A stretch of DNA of 48,392 bases from Prevotellaceae bacterium. Lineage in GTDB: Bacteria > Bacteroidota > Bacteroidia > Bacteroidales > Bacteroidaceae. The translations under genes and the position numbers were made by a program. The notes below the pieces were generated by a model. That model was not told the origin of the DNA. It saw only the letters and a list, made by a program, of their open reading frames with translations, and searched no databases. Within the stretch, counting starts at the first letter, position 1. Each line of letters begins with the position of its first letter. The stretch is taken from positions 1 to 48,392 of the forward strand of contig JABZLB010000018.1 in assembly GCA_015256945.1 (NCBI GenBank). The letters run 5' to 3'. Below, piece by piece: positions 25,955-35,306 of the stretch.

Positions 25955-25989
25955 GTATAAAAGGAATATAACAGCTTTTTAACAACACT

Positions 25990-26019
25990 GAGCACCACCG
26001 TTTGTACACAGTGGTGCCC
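25990..26019 (-). terminator. Hairpin near the 5' side of the beta-barrel gene
   Basis: A GAGCACCAC/GTGGTGCCC stem with a 12-base loop lies between the MFS transporter gene stop (26041) and the beta-barrel gene start. The T tract is weak; it may reduce transcription entering from the transporter gene side. Confidence 0.45.
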
Positions 26020-26040
26020 GAAATGATAAAATAAGAGAAA

Positions 26041-27261
26041 TCAATGCCCGCCTGAAATGCTGTGACGCGAACGCGAAAGCTCCGAGGCAAATATCAATAT
26101 AATAAAGTAGCCGAGGAAAGGAATAATAAACGGCAAGCTCATCATCCGGGTCGAATCGGCTATTACTCCCATCAGCAAAAAGCCGCAGCCGCCTATCGGT
26201 GTCATCATCAAGAGCGATGAAGCACTTTTGGTAAGGTTGCCCAAACCACGCAAAGAGAGTGAGAAAATAGTAGGAAACATGATGGCTTCGAAAGCATAGT
26301 TCAGAATTAATGCCACCATCGACACATAGCCTAAATTAAGCAATACCAAACCTATACAGGTTACACTACCTGCCGAGCATGTCAGCAACATGTGCTCGGC
26401 CTTTACGCGACGCATTATCCAGCTGCCACCAAAGCGTCCGAACATAAAGAAAGCCAGCGCCACGGTAAGCACTATTGACGCCGTGTTATCGCTCATCCAG
26501 CCCTTGCCCGTCACAAAATTAATAAAATAACTGTTGATGGATATTTCGGCTATTTCGTAGGCCAGCAGTGCGAACAAGCCAAATACGAACTGGGGATGAT
26601 GGCGGAAAAGTTTTGTAATACGACTGCTCTTTTCCTTGTCTTCTGCCGTTTCCTCGTGCCTTATTTCGGGTAAGTTGACCCTCGAAAACACAACAGCTAT
26701 CGCCAATACCACAATACCGAGGATGGTATAAGGTATAACAATGTCGCCTCCTACCGCCGTACCGTTGAACAAAAACTGGCCTACAAGGAAGGTGGCTGCG
26801 AGCGAACCCAACCCGTTAAACGATTGTGACATGTTTAAACGGCTGGTTGCCGTAACAGGGTTACCAAGCTCAGTAACATACGGATTGGCCGCCGTTTCAA
26901 GGAAAACCAGTCCGCAACCAATGATAAAAAGTGCAGCAAGATAGGCATAAAACGTTTCAGCCTCGGCACCAGGAATAAATAAAAGCGCGCCCACGCCGAA
27001 AAGAGAAAGCCCGAAAACAACCCCCTGACGGTAGCCTCTGCGGTTGATAAACCAACCGGCGGGGATGGCCATGAGGAAATATCCAAGGTATGTGGTAACC
27101 TGAATAAGCGACGATTGCGTGATACTGATGTCGAGAGCATTCTGAAAATGCTTGTTCAACACGTCAAGAATAGCACGTGCAAACCCCCAGAGAAAGAAGA
27201 GGGAGGTAACAAGAATAAAAGGAAAGAGATACTGGCGGTTAGTAATTGACGCTTGTTTCAT
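26041..27261 (-). CDS. Sugar:H+ symporter, FucP-type major facilitator
   Basis: A 406-residue, 12-helix MFS protein of the fucose/glucose-galactose symporter family: FFLWGFARAILDVLNKHFQ, GYFLMAIPAGWFINRRGYRQG, GLVFLETAANPYVTELG and SQSFNGLGSLAATFLVG. It is an inner-membrane importer driven by protons; the sugar cannot be read from sequence. A hairpin separates it from the upstream aquaporin gene, so the two may be partly independent. Confidence 0.92.
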   Translation of the reverse strand: MKQASITNRQYLFPFILVTSLFFLWGFARAILDVLNKHFQNALDISITQSSLIQVTTYLGYFLMAIPAGWFINRRGYRQGVVFGLSLFGVGALLFIPGAEAETFYAYLAALFIIGCGLVFLETAANPYVTELGNPVTATSRLNMSQSFNGLGSLAATFLVGQFLFNGTAVGGDIVIPYTILGIVVLAIAVVFSRVNLPEIRHEETAEDKEKSSRITKLFRHHPQFVFGLFALLAYEIAEISINSYFINFVTGKGWMSDNTASIVLTVALAFFMFGRFGGSWIMRRVKAEHMLLTCSAGSVTCIGLVLLNLGYVSMVALILNYAFEAIMFPTIFSLSLRGLGNLTKSASSLLMMTPIGGCGFLLMGVIADSTRMMSLPFIIPFLGYFIILIFASELSRSRHSISGGH

Positions 27262-27275
27262 GGTAATGTAAAAGA

Positions 27276-27305
27276 ATATCCCTTCCCTGATATGGGGAGG
27301 GATAT
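27276..27305 (-). terminator. Hairpin between aquaporin and MFS transporter genes
   Basis: A 12-bp stem with one T-G pair (ATATCCCTTCCC and its complement) lies after the aquaporin stop and before the transporter ATG. A partial T tract (TTCTTTT) follows on the minus strand. Confidence 0.6.
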
Positions 27306-27323
27306 GTTCATATCACGGTATGT

Positions 27324-28019
27324 TTATTTTTTAGAGGGTTCTATCAATTTCCATATTCCAGCAGCAAGAGCGCCGCCGGCGAGTGGTCCTGCTATAAATA
27401 TCCACAGATGAGACAAGGCTGTTCCACCCTGGAAAAGGGCAGGACCTATTGAGCGTGCCGGGTTAACCGACGTACCTGTATAACGAATACAAGCCAAATG
27501 AACCATCACCAACGACAGGCCGATAGCCAGTCCGGCAAAGTTATTGGTTGCACCGTTTGTCTTTGATGTTGCACCTAACACAACCAGAACAAACACGCAG
27601 GTAAAGAACGTTTCGGCCAAAAAGCCTCCTAAAGGTGCAATGGTTACACAGGCTCCGTTTACTACTTGCAGGTCGTTGGCGCCTGTTCCAATAAGTCCTG
27701 CCGACGTAGTGACGGCATACAACACGGCTGCACCCATGATGCCGCCAATAATCTGGAACAACATATACATACCACAATCTCTTGCGTTCATGCGGCCACT
27801 GAGAAAAACGCCCAGCGTAATGGCGGGGTTAATATGGCAGCCCGATATGCCGCCAATGGTGTAAGCCATTGCTACTACCGACAAACCGAAGGCCAGAGCC
27901 GTACCTACAACCGATGCCTGATCGGCAACAGGGTTACAGCCTAACGACACAGCAGCTCCACAACCTATCAGGACCAGCACCATAGTGCCGACCATCTCTG
28001 CTAAATATTTTTTCATCAT
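27324..28019 (-). CDS. Aquaporin (MIP family channel)
   Basis: A 231-residue, six-helix channel with both pore motifs (SGCHINPAITLGVFLSG and GTSVNPARSIGPALFQGG), of AqpZ-like length. It moves water and perhaps small neutral solutes across the inner membrane. Motif spacing resembles water channels more than glycerol facilitators, which often have a longer second half. First ATG at 28019; a second Met follows directly. Confidence 0.93.
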   Translation of the reverse strand: MMKKYLAEMVGTMVLVLIGCGAAVSLGCNPVADQASVVGTALAFGLSVVAMAYTIGGISGCHINPAITLGVFLSGRMNARDCGMYMLFQIIGGIMGAAVLYAVTTSAGLIGTGANDLQVVNGACVTIAPLGGFLAETFFTCVFVLVVLGATSKTNGATNNFAGLAIGLSLVMVHLACIRYTGTSVNPARSIGPALFQGGTALSHLWIFIAGPLAGGALAAGIWKLIEPSKK

Positions 28020-28179
28020 GATAAAAATTGGTTATCACTCTTGCTTATTCGTTATATAAACGCCAGAATATCAAAAATATTGTTTTTGTGGGTTATTTCG
28101 CCCTAACAGCCATATGTTACCGTGCTAATGACAACACCTTTCGGCAACAGGGTTTCGTGCTTTCAGCAGTAACGTTCAT

Positions 28180-28267
28180 CGTTCGGCGGCCGTCAGCAGC
28201 GTGTGCGGCGATCGTCAAACAATGCGTATGACGGCCGTCGCACACGCTGCTGACGGCCGCCGAACAA
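28180..28267. repeat. Long GC-rich inverted repeat
   Basis: Two arms of about 37 bases (28180-28217 and 28229-28267) are complementary: 27 consecutive matches from GTTCGGCGGCCGTCAGCAGC inward, then 7 of 10. The loop is about 11 bases. It is far more GC-rich than the AT-rich DNA around it. It lies past the stop of the MutS-type gene and upstream of the aquaporin gene, with no T tract, so it is not a classic intrinsic terminator. Confidence 0.85.
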
Positions 28268-28315
28268 CGAGAAAAACAAAGCCGTTGTACCACCCTTACG
28301 CTCAAAAGGGTGAAA

Positions 28316-30097
28316 CTATACGTCGTTAAGGATGCTCCTTAACAGGTATGTAGCATTTTGATTGGCTGCTACACCATCTGTTATTTTATATGAATAGGTG
28401 ACTTTCCTGCCCAACTCAATTTCGAAACAACAGTTGTGGAAGCGGTCATCCTCGCCGGCCATCTTCGACAGTTCAAGGTCGTGCGTGGCAATAATACCGC
28501 TGACCGGGTATCCCGTTATGGCCTTCAGGAACATACGTGAGCCGTTAAGCTTGTCTAAAGAATTGGTGCCTTTCAGTATCTCATCGAGGATAAGCAGCGT
28601 ACCTTGTTGTGCAGAGCCATCGCTTGCAGCAGGCTTACAATACTTAATCAGCTGCTGAAGGCGCAGCAATTCGGCATTAAAGTAGCTGATACCATGGGCT
28701 AAATCGTCGGAGGTTCGCATACTGCTGAACAGGCGGAACGCTGAAATTTTCAGTTCTTCAGCAAAAACAGGCATGCCTGCTGCGGCCAAAATATAGTTGA
28801 CGCCCACCGCACGCAGGAACGTACTCTTGCCTGCCATGTTGGCACCTGTGACGATATAGAAGTTACGATTGGCAATGGAGAAATTGTTACGGACGGCTTT
28901 TTCGCCAAGGAAGGGATGGTAAATATCACGGGCTTCAAACGTAATTTGCGAACCTTTAACCCACACAGGCCAGCATGTATGCGGATTGTTATACAGCAAC
29001 GTAGCCACGGTTACGTCTTCATCGGTACGTATAATGCGTGCTGTCCAGCTGTCGAGATTCATCGTAGAGCGCCATCGGGCAAAGCGTCGCAACAGGAAAA
29101 AGTCGTAAAGTCCTAAGCCGTTAACAATAAGAAGCCCCATAATGTTACCGCGTTTATCCAATCCATCGAGAAACTTTTTAAGTTCGCCGAAGACCCCTGC
29201 TTCGGCAGGGGCTATGAGTTTGGCCAGCTCTGACAGGCGTGCAAGCTGGTGATGCAGGCGCGTAACCTTCGCAGAGAGCATTGCCATTGTACGGTTAAGG
29301 CATGCAAAAACAACCGAGAACTGAAGTATTCCCCACAAAACGGGCAGCTGTGCACTAACTTTTCCCATTACGGCCATGATTATAACTGCATAAAAGCATA
29401 CCAGATTGAGCCATACCAAAGCCAGCACGGCAGGATGGGCAACGGCACGCGGCAGAGGCGACGACAACAGTTGTTTCAAACCATTGCTGATGGCACGGGT
29501 ATCTATTTTTTCGCGTACGCCATACGAAATAAACTCGGTTCGGAAAGCCTCATCACGGGCCAGCTCTTCAATATGCCTGCGATAAGCCTCATCGTATGTG
29601 CGTAACGGGGGACGTCCGTCGAGGCTTGAGAGGCGCATGGCAATGGCATCGCTACCGCCTGTGGTTGCTGTTCGGCACAGGCGCTGATACAAACTGTCGG
29701 GACCAAAGATGTCGAGGTCGAACGTATAGGCATGATGGGGGTCGGCATAACGCTTTCCATCATCAAACTGCGCATAGCGACCAGTTGTTGCCATCAGCTC
29801 GTTGAGATATACCTGACGGCGGTCTTCCTCGTGACGTATGGCCTCATCGTTGCGCACATCGCGCATACGAACAAAAAGATACAATAAAAAAAACAAGATG
29901 GCAAGCACGGTTTCGATCACTTGCCACCACACGGCAGCGGTAACGGTAAGCAGTACAAGGCATGCGATGGCAGCCATAAACGAGGCTATATTGCCTGCCA
30001 TATACTTACGGCTGCGGGCTTTCAGCACGCTTATATGCACACCAACTGCATCGGCTTTCGACTGATAAAAGCCGATTTTATTTTGCAGAGTTGTCAT
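28316..30097 (-). CDS. Membrane-anchored MutS-type ATPase
   Basis: A 593-residue protein with a MutS C-terminal ABC-type ATPase: Walker A IVTGANMAGKSTFLRAVG near residue 420, Walker B LLILDEILKGTNS near 502, and a switch His in IIATHDLEL. Instead of mismatch-recognition domains it has two hydrophobic regions (about residues 37-76 and 223-267) that should anchor it in the inner membrane. Members of this MutS-related group are common in Bacteroidetes and have no established role. It follows a lipoprotein gene and a PEP-synthase-like gene in one direction. It is not the housekeeping mismatch-repair MutS. Confidence 0.88.
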   Translation of the reverse strand: MTTLQNKIGFYQSKADAVGVHISVLKARSRKYMAGNIASFMAAIACLVLLTVTAAVWWQVIETVLAILFFLLYLFVRMRDVRNDEAIRHEEDRRQVYLNELMATTGRYAQFDDGKRYADPHHAYTFDLDIFGPDSLYQRLCRTATTGGSDAIAMRLSSLDGRPPLRTYDEAYRRHIEELARDEAFRTEFISYGVREKIDTRAISNGLKQLLSSPLPRAVAHPAVLALVWLNLVCFYAVIIMAVMGKVSAQLPVLWGILQFSVVFACLNRTMAMLSAKVTRLHHQLARLSELAKLIAPAEAGVFGELKKFLDGLDKRGNIMGLLIVNGLGLYDFFLLRRFARWRSTMNLDSWTARIIRTDEDVTVATLLYNNPHTCWPVWVKGSQITFEARDIYHPFLGEKAVRNNFSIANRNFYIVTGANMAGKSTFLRAVGVNYILAAAGMPVFAEELKISAFRLFSSMRTSDDLAHGISYFNAELLRLQQLIKYCKPAASDGSAQQGTLLILDEILKGTNSLDKLNGSRMFLKAITGYPVSGIIATHDLELSKMAGEDDRFHNCCFEIELGRKVTYSYKITDGVAANQNATYLLRSILNDV

Positions 30098-30110
30098 TGT
30101 TATTCAAAAA

Positions 30111-30518
30111 TTATCGGGCATCGAGTTTATACACGTGGTCACGGCTCACCTGTAACACACCCTTTGTTTGGCGTAACCTGGCAATAACTTCGTCGATACT
30201 GGCCTCCTCGGGCACTTTTAAGGCTACGGCATTAAAGTTATGATAGTCGTAAATAATGCTGCAATTTAACTTTTTTACCTGCTTCATCAGGTGTCTTCGG
30301 CCTAATCCTCCCTCGTAGAAAACAATAAGCACACGGTTGGTTGACAGCCATTCGGATGTGTTTTCAGCTGTATTTTCAGCTGATACAGGAACACTGGCAG
30401 TCAATGTTTTCTGACTTGAGCATGCGCAAAAAGCAAAGAGAGCCGAGAGAAGAACGAGTCTCAACGGTATACCTAACAAATTTAATCTCATATCATTACG
30501 ATTATTCTTTAATATCAT
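30111..30518 (-). CDS. Small lipoprotein with inhibitor-I9-like domain
   Basis: A 135-residue lipoprotein. The ATG at 30518 overlaps the upstream stop (ATGA), which suggests coupled translation; a second Met at 30491 (MRLNLL) is the more usual start for the signal peptide. Signal peptide ends near FCACSS. The C-terminal 75 residues (RVLIVFYEGG, FNAVALKVPEEASIDEVIARL, VLQVSRDHVYKL) recall the subtilisin propeptide/inhibitor I9 fold, but no protease gene lies next to it. It sits between the PEP-synthase-like and MutS-type genes. Confidence 0.7.
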   Translation of the reverse strand: MILKNNRNDMRLNLLGIPLRLVLLSALFAFCACSSQKTLTASVPVSAENTAENTSEWLSTNRVLIVFYEGGLGRRHLMKQVKKLNCSIIYDYHNFNAVALKVPEEASIDEVIARLRQTKGVLQVSRDHVYKLDAR

Positions 30519-33500
30519 TCAGTTGTCATTACGATGCCGTCCTGCTTCATGCCGTCCATCATAATGCGCAAGGGACGGGCAAAGCGCACATGCCTTACCC
30601 GCGCTGTTTCATCTAAAGCAGGCATGGCATCGAGCTTATCTTTGTGCAAAATGCCCCCTGAGCCGGGGCGATTGGTGTCAATTGTGAAGTAGCCTACGCC
30701 GAAAGAGGTCATGTTTTGAAAGAAATGAGTACCCTGACTGGGGTCTACACGGTAGTTCTTCAGTGCTACTTCTACAATAAGTCGCGCCGCAGAAATATCG
30801 GGCCACTTTACTGGAACTCCAAGCCATAGGTCGCTGGAACCCCATCGTCCCGGGCCAATGAGCACGTAGTTACGACCTTCTTCTACAAACTTACGATTGA
30901 TACGGCTAATATCCTGCGCCACCAATATATTGTCGGCAGCATTGAAAGCATCGTCATACTTGACGTAAACCACGTCGGTTATTTCTTCGGACGTGCCATG
31001 ACCCAGACTGTTATGGCTGCGGATAAGGCAGCTGTCGTCGGGAACTGACGAAATATCGTCAGCCAGTTCCTGCTTGGAATCGACAATAGGACGAATTTGG
31101 AGCAGATAGAAATCGGCCGTACGGTCAGCATTGATATTGCATGCAAACTCAATCTCTACGGGCCTGCGCATAGCCTCTGAGCCGTATTTCATTGACATTT
31201 GCAGCACCTGGGGCAACGGAATAACGCCCTGACGAAGCAAAGCATTGAACGTAATGAGCTTACGTCCGCCCTCATAAAGGCCGTCGCGTATAACCTCATC
31301 GTCGGCATTGTAGGTCGAAGCAATGAAGTTCAGAGAGCCGTCTTTCACTGCATCTCTTACCTTAAGGTGCAGGATATTAAAGCCATCATCGACCTGAAAA
31401 TCGGTTCCAACATGGTTCATATCGAGGGCATAGAAGCTGGTTTGCGTATCACGGAGGGCCGTTTTAAGCTCAGATGTTTGCAACACCTGGTCGGGATGGT
31501 AAGGCGATACGCGTAAGGTTTGCCCGCCCTCTACGATATATTTGCCCAACCCCAGGGCCAGGGAAGCAATACCTTCTTCGGCTTTTTCCTTGCCGACAGG
31601 ATAAAAATTAAGTGAGCGCAGCACGCCCGATATATTCGGATAAAAGCGTCCGTCATAGTTATTCCCGACAACCTCCTGCAGGATAACAGCCATTTTCTCC
31701 TGGTCGATTACATTGGACGTTGCCGTCATATAAGCCTTCGAATCATGATAATACACCGAAGCGTATACGCTTTTGATGGCTGCAGCCAGCATCTTCAGCA
31801 TTTCCTGCTTGTCGTCTAACTGCGGAATCATGTAGGTTGTATATATGCCTGCAAAGGGCTGATAATGGCTATCTTCGAGCAAAGAGCTTGAACGGACAGC
31901 GATAGGACTATGTGTAGCCTCAAAGAAAGTGAAGAAATCTTCGATATAACTGTCAGGAAGCTGGGCTTTAAGAAAGTGTTGAAGGATAACCTCATCGGGT
32001 GCATCGCTGAGCGCTACTTCGTAAAGGTTATTGTGTTCCATAAAGCGATCGAAGACATCGGTGCAGAGAACAAGTGTTTTGGGTATCTGAACCGTCATGC
32101 CCGTAAGCTGGTTAAGCTCGGGATGTATTTTGATAACATGGTCGAGAAAGGCAAGGCCGCGCCCCTTTCCACCCAGCGAACCGTCGCCGATACGGGCGAA
32201 ATGGGCATACCTGTCAAACTTACCGCGGTCGAAAACAGCCACTACACCAATGTTCTTCATTCGGCGATACTGTACAATTGCGTCAAAAATAATTTGACGA
32301 TGAGCATCGACATCCTGCAGCCTGTGCCACGTAACATGCTTGAGAAAATTGCTTACAGGGAAGATGGCACGGGCGCAAAGCCAGCGGCTCATGTGGTTAC
32401 GCGAGATATGATAAAGCATGGAATCGCGCGGAATTTTAAAAATATTATCCTGCAATTCCTTCAGCGTACGGACGCGAAGAATCTCCTGATGCGACTGCGG
32501 ATCGCGGAAAATAAAGTCGCCGAAGCCCATATGCTCCTCCATTAAATGGCGTAACTCTACGCTGAGCATTTTTGAATTTTTATCGACAAAATGGTAATTC
32601 TGCCGCTGTGCACGCTCACGATTGGCAGCCTCGGCGCTTTCCATGATAAGCGGAACAAACTCGTCGTCGCGGCGAATAGCCTGTAACAGTTTGAACCCTG
32701 CTTCAGGATCCTTGGGTACGCCCGATGCACCCGCACCGACAACCTGCGACAAATGCGAGGGATGCAGCGGGAAACGAACGTCACTTATCACGCCAAGGCA
32801 GTTGTCCTTATATTTTTCCCATGCTTCCATAGCCTCGTCATAGGTGCGAGCCAACACCACCTTGGGCCGGCCCCGCATACGTAATGTGGCTGCATGGCGG
32901 TTCAAAGCCTCGGTAGCAAAGTTCAGACTTTGCTGGAGAATATAATTATAAAGGTTGGGAAGAATGCTGCTGTAAAAGCGGATTGAGTCTTCAACGAGCA
33001 GTATCATCTGTACACCAGCTGCTGCGACATCGTGCTCGAGATTCATCTTATCTTCCATTAACTTAATGATAGACATAATAAGATTGGTGTTCCCAAGCCA
33101 ACAAAAGACATAGTCGAACATGCTAAGGTCTTCGTTTTCTATACGCCGTGTGATACCATGTGAGAAAGGAGTGAGCACAACGCATGGAATATCGGGAAAC
33201 TCTCCCTTAATGGCACGTGCCACGGTAAAAGCGTCGTTATCGGCATTACCCGGCATACAGATGACCAGATCGACCTTGGTAGTAGCAAGGATTTTTTCGG
33301 CTTCGGCAATTGTCGAAACCTGTGTGAAGGTGGGCGGATAGCGTAAACCAAGCCCCATATACTCGTTATAGATTTTCTCTTCAACCCTGCCGTCGTCCTC
33401 AAGCATAAAGGCATCGTAGGGGTTGGCTACAATAAGAACGTTGAAGATGCGCCTTGTCATGAGGTTAACAAAGGTGACATCCTTCAAGATAAACTTGTTC

Positions 33501-33526
33501 CACTCACCGGGTATCTTGCTGTCCAT
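30515..33526 (-). CDS. PEP-synthase-like protein with N-terminal receiver-like domains
   Basis: A 1003-residue cytoplasmic protein. Residues about 28-160 and 172-330 look like two response-regulator receiver folds (NVLIVANPYDAFMLEDD with VDLVICMPGN; ILLVEDSIRFYSSIL with LGVISDVRFP). From about 445 a pyruvate/phosphate dikinase ATP-grasp domain follows: DGSLGGKGRGLAFL, IAVRSSSLLEDSHYQPFAG, QEVVG and EIEFACNINADRTADFYLLQ. The swivelling His domain and PEP-binding domain of full PEP synthase are not evident. Homologues in Bacteroidetes are annotated only as PEP/pyruvate-binding proteins; the function is unknown but phosphotransfer under receiver control is plausible. It has its own promoter. Confidence 0.82.
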   Translation of the reverse strand: MDSKIPGEWNKFILKDVTFVNLMTRRIFNVLIVANPYDAFMLEDDGRVEEKIYNEYMGLGLRYPPTFTQVSTIAEAEKILATTKVDLVICMPGNADNDAFTVARAIKGEFPDIPCVVLTPFSHGITRRIENEDLSMFDYVFCWLGNTNLIMSIIKLMEDKMNLEHDVAAAGVQMILLVEDSIRFYSSILPNLYNYILQQSLNFATEALNRHAATLRMRGRPKVVLARTYDEAMEAWEKYKDNCLGVISDVRFPLHPSHLSQVVGAGASGVPKDPEAGFKLLQAIRRDDEFVPLIMESAEAANRERAQRQNYHFVDKNSKMLSVELRHLMEEHMGFGDFIFRDPQSHQEILRVRTLKELQDNIFKIPRDSMLYHISRNHMSRWLCARAIFPVSNFLKHVTWHRLQDVDAHRQIIFDAIVQYRRMKNIGVVAVFDRGKFDRYAHFARIGDGSLGGKGRGLAFLDHVIKIHPELNQLTGMTVQIPKTLVLCTDVFDRFMEHNNLYEVALSDAPDEVILQHFLKAQLPDSYIEDFFTFFEATHSPIAVRSSSLLEDSHYQPFAGIYTTYMIPQLDDKQEMLKMLAAAIKSVYASVYYHDSKAYMTATSNVIDQEKMAVILQEVVGNNYDGRFYPNISGVLRSLNFYPVGKEKAEEGIASLALGLGKYIVEGGQTLRVSPYHPDQVLQTSELKTALRDTQTSFYALDMNHVGTDFQVDDGFNILHLKVRDAVKDGSLNFIASTYNADDEVIRDGLYEGGRKLITFNALLRQGVIPLPQVLQMSMKYGSEAMRRPVEIEFACNINADRTADFYLLQIRPIVDSKQELADDISSVPDDSCLIRSHNSLGHGTSEEITDVVYVKYDDAFNAADNILVAQDISRINRKFVEEGRNYVLIGPGRWGSSDLWLGVPVKWPDISAARLIVEVALKNYRVDPSQGTHFFQNMTSFGVGYFTIDTNRPGSGGILHKDKLDAMPALDETARVRHVRFARPLRIMMDGMKQDGIVMTTE

Positions 33527-33557
33527 ACCTGCTTTACCGTTTCAATATTTCTGTTTG

Positions 33558-33589
33558 CAAATATATAGGAAATATGACAACGGTACAAA
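33558..33589 (-). promoter_or_regulatory. Promoter of the PEP-synthase-like gene
   Basis: Minus-strand TTTG at 33589-33586, a 20-base spacer and TATATTTG at 33565-33558, about 30 bases before the start codon. Confidence 0.75.
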
Positions 33590-33632
33590 CTTAACATGGC
33601 TTTTATGGACTTAACAGCCAATGGTTAAGCCG

Positions 33633-35135
33633 TTAATACATTTTTTCGCGATGTTCGTAAAGGTATAACAGCCATCCCACAACGGCTCCACACAGCAAGC
33701 CGCTGATATGACCGCTGAAACTGATGCCTCCGGCAAGACTAAGAAACAAGTTTATAAACATTAAAACCGACGTAATCACAAGGATAACTTTGTTTGCTGA
33801 CTTACGGCGTTGCTGCGGTAACAGACATAAAGCAATGGTAGCTCCCATTAAACCAAACACTCCGCCTGACGCGCCGACAACACCTCCACCCGAGAAGTGC
33901 AAGCCCACACAGACGGAAAAGACACCACTTAGCAGAAATGTGAAGAATATATTACAGGGGCGAAGGAACGACAGCATAAAAGAAACTACCAGACAGTAGG
34001 TAACCACATTGCCTATAATATGGAACAAGCCGGTATGTAAAAAGACACTCACCAGCAACCTCCACCATTCTCCCTCGCCAAAAACAGAGGGTGCAGTAGC
34101 CCCACCCCAATTGTAAAGAAGCACACTGTTAGACGCTTCAGGACTGTAACCACAAACCAACATAGCAACAAATATGACCACCATAACAAGAGGTGGCAAC
34201 ACAATAAACCAGTTTTCGGGATAGGAAAGGAAGTGCTTTATCATCTGAATATAACGGTTCGACTCCTTTACAGAATCTTCATACTCCCATTCGCTGACTC
34301 CTCCAACGGCAGCAACGATGGCAAGAATAGTAAGTCCCACGGCAAGAGCTGCCAGCATAACCAGGAGGTTTTGGCTACCATCGCTAATCTCTTTACGTGA
34401 GGAAATTTCGAAAATACGACTCTTTGTAACAGGCCTGCCATTATAATAAGGAAAGAAATCGTTAACAACCGACTGGTAATTCTGTAAATGATCGGACGGC
34501 TTGACAACTTTCAGAAACGTGGCATCAGCTGCTATCTGTTTGATATGATCGTGGTAGCGAGATATGAATTGCACCTTTCGCTCATCAATTTCACGCTCAA
34601 AAGACATGGAATAAGTGTAGCGTTGTGAACTACAACAGCCTACAAAAGCACCACTGATACTACGTAATGGGCAAAGCTGATAAAGATAAAAGGTAATATC
34701 AGAGCCGCCACGTGGCTTAGACAATACGCTGTAATCGAAATTTCGTCCCACCAACGAGGTATCTGCATTGAGGTGTTTTACTTCTACATAGTCGGCATGA
34801 TCGGTTTGGCTGATATTTGATGAGGTTAGTTCGGTAAGTGATATAACACGCGCCGTACGGTGCTGGACGAAACGATTAACATTGATAAAAATCATGAAAA
34901 ACATAAGCATAGATACAATCCATGCAAAGTTTTCGTACTTATCTTTAAGTGAACTGATGTCGTGGCGAATTAAAAAAGTGCCTAAGATGCCAAGCACCAT
35001 CGGGATACCAAAGTCGATAACCGTATTCTGAACCTGCGGTAAAAAATTAAATTCTATCCACACATAGCGCAGCAATCCCCACGCAACGGCTATGCCAACA
35101 GCCACTAAAAAGGTTCGCCTAAGAAGGTGTTTCAT
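33633..35135 (-). CDS. Rhomboid-family intramembrane serine protease
   Basis: A 500-residue membrane protein. The C-terminal third is a rhomboid domain: GLFHIIGNVVTYCLV, the catalytic serine motif GVVGASGGVFGLMGA and the catalytic His in SGHISGLLCGAVVGW. The N-terminal part has two more hydrophobic spans and a long extracytoplasmic segment. Rhomboids cut substrates within membranes; the substrate here is unknown. TACCTTTG at 35192-35185 on the minus strand may be its -7 promoter box. Confidence 0.93.
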   Translation of the reverse strand: MKHLLRRTFLVAVGIAVAWGLLRYVWIEFNFLPQVQNTVIDFGIPMVLGILGTFLIRHDISSLKDKYENFAWIVSMLMFFMIFINVNRFVQHRTARVISLTELTSSNISQTDHADYVEVKHLNADTSLVGRNFDYSVLSKPRGGSDITFYLYQLCPLRSISGAFVGCCSSQRYTYSMSFEREIDERKVQFISRYHDHIKQIAADATFLKVVKPSDHLQNYQSVVNDFFPYYNGRPVTKSRIFEISSRKEISDGSQNLLVMLAALAVGLTILAIVAAVGGVSEWEYEDSVKESNRYIQMIKHFLSYPENWFIVLPPLVMVVIFVAMLVCGYSPEASNSVLLYNWGGATAPSVFGEGEWWRLLVSVFLHTGLFHIIGNVVTYCLVVSFMLSFLRPCNIFFTFLLSGVFSVCVGLHFSGGGVVGASGGVFGLMGATIALCLLPQQRRKSANKVILVITSVLMFINLFLSLAGGISFSGHISGLLCGAVVGWLLYLYEHREKMY

Positions 35136-35225
35136 ATCACATCTTTATAATATCCCTGACAATTCTTAAAACAAATAGCTGCCACAAAGGTAGGGCTTTC
35201 TTATAAGATATAAACTATATCATAC

Positions 35226-35269
35226 AAAAAGCTGTGTATCAATGTACAAATAACAATAGATACACAGCC
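35226..35269 (-). terminator. Terminator of fimbrillin-like cassette 2
   Basis: GCTGTGTATC pairs with GATACACAGC across an 18-base loop; the minus strand continues TTTTTG. It lies 38 bases past the stop of the lipoprotein gene, the same arrangement as cassette 1. Confidence 0.85.
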
Positions 35270-35306
35270 ACAATTACGTTAAACTACATTAGAGAGCTAT
35301 AATATA

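Noticed and set aside
28316..30097. MutS-type gene as the mismatch-repair MutS
   Set aside because: It is too short, has membrane spans and lacks the mismatch-binding and connector domains.
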